A DNA stretch of 17,034 nucleotides from Chloroflexi bacterium UBA5189 (GTDB lineage Bacteria; Chloroflexota; Limnocylindria; Limnocylindrales; CSP1-4): NCBI GenBank assembly GCA_002413045.1, contig DHWF01000036.1:68231-85264 (forward strand), written 5' to 3'. A program made the translations under genes and the position numbers. Of this stretch, positions 14,383-17,034 are shown in pieces (the stretch's first letter is position 1; every line of letters starts with the position of its first letter). The notes under the pieces were generated by a model. The model saw nothing but the letters and a program-made list of their open reading frames with translations. It had not been told where the DNA came from and made no database searches.

Positions 14383-14402
14383 GTGGTCGACGGGTGGTCG
14401 AC
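14383..14402. repeat. Direct repeat GTGGTCGAC, 11-bp period
   Basis: GTGGTCGAC occurs at 14383-14391 and again at 14394-14402, separated by GG, so the copies are one helical turn apart. It lies 33 bases upstream of the 114-residue protein's ATG, in its probable promoter region. A tandem site for a response regulator is possible; no binding is shown. Confidence 0.5.
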
Positions 14403-14426
14403 ACTGCCGTATGGACCGCTCGGCGG

Positions 14427-14464
14427 GGGCCGGAGCGGCCCTTCGGACGGGACCCTGTGTCCCG
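14427..14464. terminator. Two hairpins after the response regulator gene; the first also GGGAC/GTCCC palindrome
   Basis: CGGGAC (14448-14453) and GTCCCG (14459-14464) form a 6-bp stem with a 5-base loop, 6 bases after the response regulator stop. A second stem, GGGCCG (14427-14432) with CGGCCC (14436-14441), follows. Together they could terminate the sensor/regulator transcript, without a U-tract. The first palindrome also resembles a DosR half-site pair but with 5 rather than 4 central bases. Confidence 0.45.
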
Positions 14465-14470
14465 CAGGAC

Positions 14471-15145
14471 TCAGTCCGAGCCGCGGCCCACCCGATGCTT
14501 CGCGACGAATGCCGCGGCCTGGGCGCGGCGCTCCAGGTTCAGCTTCGAGAGGATCGAGCTCACGTAGTTCTTGACGGTCTTGTCCGACAGGAACACGTCC
14601 GTGGCGATCTCCTTGTTCGTCATCCCCTCGGCGACGAGCAGGAGGATCTTCTGCTCCTGCGACGTGAGTACGGCCAGCTCGTCGGTCTGGCCGCCCAGCG
14701 CGATGCGGCGGACACGCTCCAGGACCTTCTCGGTGACGGCCGGATCCAGCAGCGACTCGCCGCGCCCAACCGCCTCCAGTGCGGCGACGAGATCGCGCGC
14801 CCGGATCTGCTTCAGCAGGTAGCCCGCAGCGCCCGCGACGATGGCGGAGAGGACGGCCTCTTCGTCCGGATACGACGTCAGCATCACGACGCGCGTGTTC
14901 GCCAGCTCGGCGCGGATCTCCCGGCACGCCTCGATGCCGGAGCCGTCCGGCAGGCGCACGTCCATCACGACGATGTCCGGCTCGAACCGGCGTGCCTGCT
15001 CGATTGCCTCGGCCACGGTCCCGGCCTCGGCGACCACCTGGAAGCCCTCCCGCCGGTCCAGCAATGCGACCAGGCCCTGCCGCACGACCTCGTGGTCGTC
15101 GACGATCAGGAGCCGGTATGGATTGGTCGCGTCGCGAACGGTCAC
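14471..15145 (-). CDS. devR: DevR/DosR-like response regulator (NarL/FixJ family)
   Basis: A 224-residue transcription factor. The receiver domain (about 10-125) has the acidic pair D16-D17, phosphoacceptor D62 in VVMDVRLPDG, T90 and K112. The LuxR-type HTH (about 157-215) reads LTSQEQKILLLVAEGMTNKEIA and VFLSDKTVKNYVSSILSKLN; the KTVKNYVS recognition-helix region and 'ERRAQAAAF' end are close to those of mycobacterial DevR/DosR. The GTG at 15145 overlaps the kinase stop (GTGA), so the pair is translationally coupled, and phosphotransfer from that kinase is expected. DosR activates genes for hypoxic survival, and the same task here (controlling hydrogenase, PFOR, phosphoketolase) is a testable inference. 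Other NarL-family regulators share the fold, so the DosR likeness rests on the HTH and the paired kinase. Confidence 0.92.
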   Translation of the reverse strand: MTVRDATNPYRLLIVDDHEVVRQGLVALLDRREGFQVVAEAGTVAEAIEQARRFEPDIVVMDVRLPDGSGIEACREIRAELANTRVVMLTSYPDEEAVLSAIVAGAAGYLLKQIRARDLVAALEAVGRGESLLDPAVTEKVLERVRRIALGGQTDELAVLTSQEQKILLLVAEGMTNKEIATDVFLSDKTVKNYVSSILSKLNLERRAQAAAFVAKHRVGRGSD

Positions 15146-16287
15146 GCAGCACCTTCAAGTGGTCCGATGGGAAGCCGAACGATGATACGCGTGCCGCCTC
15201 CGGGCTCGCTATCGATCGTCAGGGTCCCACCGAAGGCGGCCGCCCGGTCGCGCAGGTTGGCCAGCCCGAAATGAGCGCCACCGAGGCGGCGCCCAGGGTC
15301 GAAGCCGGCTCCGTCGTCTTCGACCCGAAGGGTCACGATGTCGCCCCCGACGTGCAGCGCCAGCGTCGCGTTGCCGGCCCCACTATGGCGCGCGACGTTG
15401 CTGAGCGCCTCGCGCGCGATCTGGACCAGCTCGTGGTCCGCCTCCGGTGGGAGGCGGCCGCCGAGCAGCCCCGCGTCTGCGACATCGACCGTGAGCTGTG
15501 TCGGCGAAGCCGCGAGCAGGTCACGACCCATCGACTGCAGCGCGGCCCCGAGGCCGATGTAGCTCTCGGGGCCGAGGCCCACGATGAACTGTCGGATGTC
15601 GCCGATCGTCGTATGGAGGCGGTCGATCGCCCGGTCGACGCGGCTCAGAGCGCCCTCCCGGTCCGTGTCGATCAGGTCCAGGACATCCTCGAGCGAAAGG
15701 CTGACCCCGTAGATGCTCTGGATGACCCCGTCATGCAGGTCGCGACTGATCCGCAACCGCTCGTCGACGACCGCGAGGTTCTGGACCTCCTCGTGGAGTC
15801 GGGCGTTCTGGATGGCGATGCCGGCGTGCAGCGCGAACATCTCGACGAGCTCCTGGTCGGCCTCGCTGAACTCGGGTGCGTCGCGCTTCTCGGTCAGGTA
15901 GAAGTTGCCGACGGTCTCGCCGCCGACGCGCACCGGCATGCCGAGGAACGAGTGCATGGGTGGGTGCTCTGGCGGGAAGCCATACGTATCCGGGTGCGTC
16001 GCGATGTCCGGGATCCGGAGCGAGACGCCCTTCCGAATGATCGTTCCCAGGAGGCCGTGGCCACGCGGCAGTGCCCCGATGCGAGCGCGGTGCTCGGCGC
16101 TGATGCCGCTGGTGATGAACCGCTCGATCAGCCCGTCCGGGCCGACGATGCCGAGGGCGGCGTAGCGCGCCGCTACCAGGTCGCGAACGCTATCGACGTT
16201 CAGCTGGAGGACGCGGTCGAGGTCGAGCTCGCCCGCGATCGCCCGGGTTGCGCGATCGAGGGCGTGCAGCGCGTCGTCGGATTTCAC
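15142..16287 (-). CDS. devS: DevS/DosT-like GAF sensor histidine kinase
   Basis: A 381-residue soluble kinase. One GAF domain (about 20-165) is followed by a HisKA_3 dimerisation domain with phosphoacceptor H185 in SRDLHDGVIQSIYGVSLSLE, then an ATPase domain with N297 (N-box), DDGAGF (324-329), GLANLRDRA (341-349) and GGGT (363-366). The GAF domain keeps GFPPEHPPM...GNFYLTEK, with H108 and Y130 22 residues apart, the same spacing as H149 (haem ligand) and Y171 (distal) in DosS. A haem-based O2/NO/redox sensor is therefore plausible. DosS/DosT have two GAF domains; this has one. No membrane segment. I chose the GTG at 16287 because it starts the recognisable protein and puts the upstream motif at 46 bases; another in-frame GTG at 16326 would add 13 non-typical residues. 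Confidence 0.9.
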   Translation of the reverse strand: MKSDDALHALDRATRAIAGELDLDRVLQLNVDSVRDLVAARYAALGIVGPDGLIERFITSGISAEHRARIGALPRGHGLLGTIIRKGVSLRIPDIATHPDTYGFPPEHPPMHSFLGMPVRVGGETVGNFYLTEKRDAPEFSEADQELVEMFALHAGIAIQNARLHEEVQNLAVVDERLRISRDLHDGVIQSIYGVSLSLEDVLDLIDTDREGALSRVDRAIDRLHTTIGDIRQFIVGLGPESYIGLGAALQSMGRDLLAASPTQLTVDVADAGLLGGRLPPEADHELVQIAREALSNVARHSGAGNATLALHVGGDIVTLRVEDDGAGFDPGRRLGGAHFGLANLRDRAAAFGGTLTIDSEPGGGTRIIVRLPIGPLEGAA

Positions 16288-16455
16288 CCACGAGAGCCTA
16301 CCAGCGGCGCACCGCCGCGGGCCCACGTCCGGGATGCGGGATGGCCCCCATTTTGGTGCCGGAGGTCACTTTGTCCGCGGTAGGCCCACCGCCACCATCC
16401 ACCCATGGCTCCGCAAGACGTCCCACCTTTCTTCGAGCAACCTTCGATCCTCGAC
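16288..16455. promoter_or_regulatory. Divergent control region between sensor kinase and multicopper oxidase
   Basis: 168 bases without a gene. It holds the 21-base site B (16334-16354) and a small GCGGCG/CGCCGC stem (16304-16318) close to the kinase start. A GGAGG at 16361-16365 is not followed by a usable start codon. Neither candidate start of the oxidase has a Shine-Dalgarno, so its transcript may be leaderless or weakly initiated. Confidence 0.5.
16334..16354. promoter_or_regulatory. Operator-like site B, related to the phosphoketolase palindrome
   Basis: ATGCGGGATGGCCCCCATTT plus one T matches the phosphoketolase site (1560-1580) at 16 of 21 positions. The core is GGGATGG followed by two pyrimidines and CCCA. 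The left arm is well kept while the right arm is poor, so the site is only partly palindromic. It ends 46 bases upstream of the kinase start, compared with 45 for phosphoketolase. Confidence 0.5.
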
Positions 16456-17034
16456 ATGAACCGACGGCGCTTCCTGCGCGGGGCGGTCATCACCGGTGGC
16501 GGCCTTGCTGCCGCAGCCGTCGCGGCGTGCACGCCCGCCGCATCCATGGCCCCGTGGGTCTACGCACCGGCAACGACACCCGCCGGCCCCGCCCCGACCG
16601 GGGCACCGGCCGCGACCTCCGCCGCGACGCACGACCACGGCGCCGACGCATCCGCGGCACCGGGCGCGAGCGCTGCTGCCGGCGACCATGACGCGAACGC
16701 CCTGGCCGTGGTCAAGCGCTTTCTGGACGGCGAGGGTGCTTCGCTCGATGGGGCCGGCAACCAGCCGTACGGCAACCCGAAGCGCGACGGTTCGACGAAG
16801 GTCTTCGAGCTGACCGTCGACAAGATCAAGCACCAGATCGACGCCCAGCAGGCGGCGATCGACGCACTCGGCTTCAACGGCACCTGGCCCGGCCCGCGCA
16901 TCGACGTGATCGAGGGCGACCGGTTCCGGGCGATCTTCAAGAACAACCTCGACGAGTCGACCGGGATCCATTTCCACGGCCAGCAGCTGCCGAACAACAT
17001 GGATGGCGTCCCGCACATCACCCAGGACCCGATC
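16456..17034 (+). CDS. Tat-exported lipoprotein multicopper oxidase, N-terminal part (3' end beyond window)
   Basis: The first 193 residues of a multicopper oxidase. MNRRRFLRGAVITGGGLAAA is a Tat signal (R-R-R-F-L) and ends in VAAC, a lipobox with the lipidated cysteine at C25, so the mature protein should be anchored outside the cytoplasmic membrane. A low-complexity Ala/Pro/Thr linker with a few His follows (about 26-80). The first cupredoxin domain then begins: LGFNGTWPGPRIDVIEGDRFRAIFKNNLDESTGIHFHGQQLPNNMDGVP, with the HxH pair that binds type-2/type-3 copper. Likely activities include laccase-type oxidation or copper/metal oxidation; nitrite reductase is not excluded while the C-terminal half is missing. 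An in-frame ATG at 16405 would add 17 residues before the twin-arginine motif; the one at 16456 gives the classic Tat start. Confidence 0.85.
   Translation, partial: MNRRRFLRGAVITGGGLAAAAVAACTPAASMAPWVYAPATTPAGPAPTGAPAATSAATHDHGADASAAPGASAAAGDHDANALAVVKRFLDGEGASLDGAGNQPYGNPKRDGSTKVFELTVDKIKHQIDAQQAAIDALGFNGTWPGPRIDVIEGDRFRAIFKNNLDESTGIHFHGQQLPNNMDGVPHITQDPI

Noticed and set aside
14448..14464. Canonical DosR box
   Set aside because: GGGAC and GTCCC are separated by 5 bases instead of the usual 4 and the outer bases do not match, so it is listed as a terminator-type palindrome only.
16288..16326. Sensor kinase start at the upstream GTG (16326)
   Set aside because: It would add 13 atypical residues before the GAF region; the GTG at 16287 fits the protein better, though the longer form is not excluded.
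16361..16373. GGAGG followed by TTG as a small-gene start before the oxidase
   Set aside because: The resulting frame is not that of the oxidase and gives a Pro/Arg-rich antisense-like peptide, so the GGAGG is treated as chance.
1..17034. CRISPR, tRNA, rRNA, insertion sequence, prophage or attachment site
   Set aside because: No spaced repeat array, cloverleaf, rRNA-like sequence, transposase or integrase was seen; base composition and coding style are uniform across the window.

Overview
The window is about 17 kb of very GC-rich bacterial DNA. It is densely packed, codes almost entirely on the minus strand, uses several GTG starts and joins many genes by start/stop overlaps. There are no rRNAs, tRNAs, CRISPR arrays or insertion sequences. 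The protein styles (DevS/DevR-type sensor pair, group 3b NiFe hydrogenase, NifJ-like pyruvate:ferredoxin oxidoreductase in two pieces, Tat multicopper oxidase) suggest a soil or aquatic Chloroflexota or neighbouring lineage, less likely an actinomycete. The taxon is inferred, not proven.

Layout from left to right. (1) 1-1514, minus: the first ~504 residues of a phosphoketolase that runs off the left edge. (2) 1515-1610: a divergent control region with a near-perfect 8-bp-arm palindrome. (3) 1611-1805, plus: a 64-residue single-span membrane protein with a clear ribosome binding site, ending at a hairpin shared with the convergent operon. (4) 11219 down to 1871, minus: eight genes in which every neighbour overlaps the next, with no intergenic base. 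They are an HTH-less cyclic-nucleotide-binding-domain protein, a fused beta-gamma hydrogenase diaphorase subunit, the hydrogenase small and large subunits, a maturation protease, PFOR alpha-gamma, a CBS-pair protein and PFOR delta-beta. (5) 11220-11446: the promoter region of that operon, with a DosR-box-like 20-mer and a strong terminator-type hairpin for the preceding gene. (6) 14349 down to 11447, minus: a small stress-type protein, a hemerythrin, an unknown 264-residue protein and an acetyl-CoA hydrolase/CoA-transferase. (7) 16287 down to 14471, minus: a DevS-like GAF histidine kinase and a DevR-like NarL-family response regulator, translationally coupled. (8) 16456 to the right edge, plus: the start of a Tat-exported lipoprotein multicopper oxidase.

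How the parts fit (inference): phosphoketolase and PFOR both lead to two-carbon acetyl units, the CoA-transferase/hydrolase releases or exchanges acetate, and the cytoplasmic NAD(P)-linked hydrogenase disposes of or recovers reductant as H2. CBS and cNMP domains offer adenylate sensing inside the same transcript. The GAF kinase keeps a His/Tyr pair with the spacing of the haem ligand and distal residue of mycobacterial DosS/DosT, and hemerythrin binds O2. Together this looks like a compact hypoxia or dormancy fermentation regulon, analogous to the DosR regulon but with a hydrogenase-PFOR supra-operon as its core. Candidate regulator sites lie in the main control regions.
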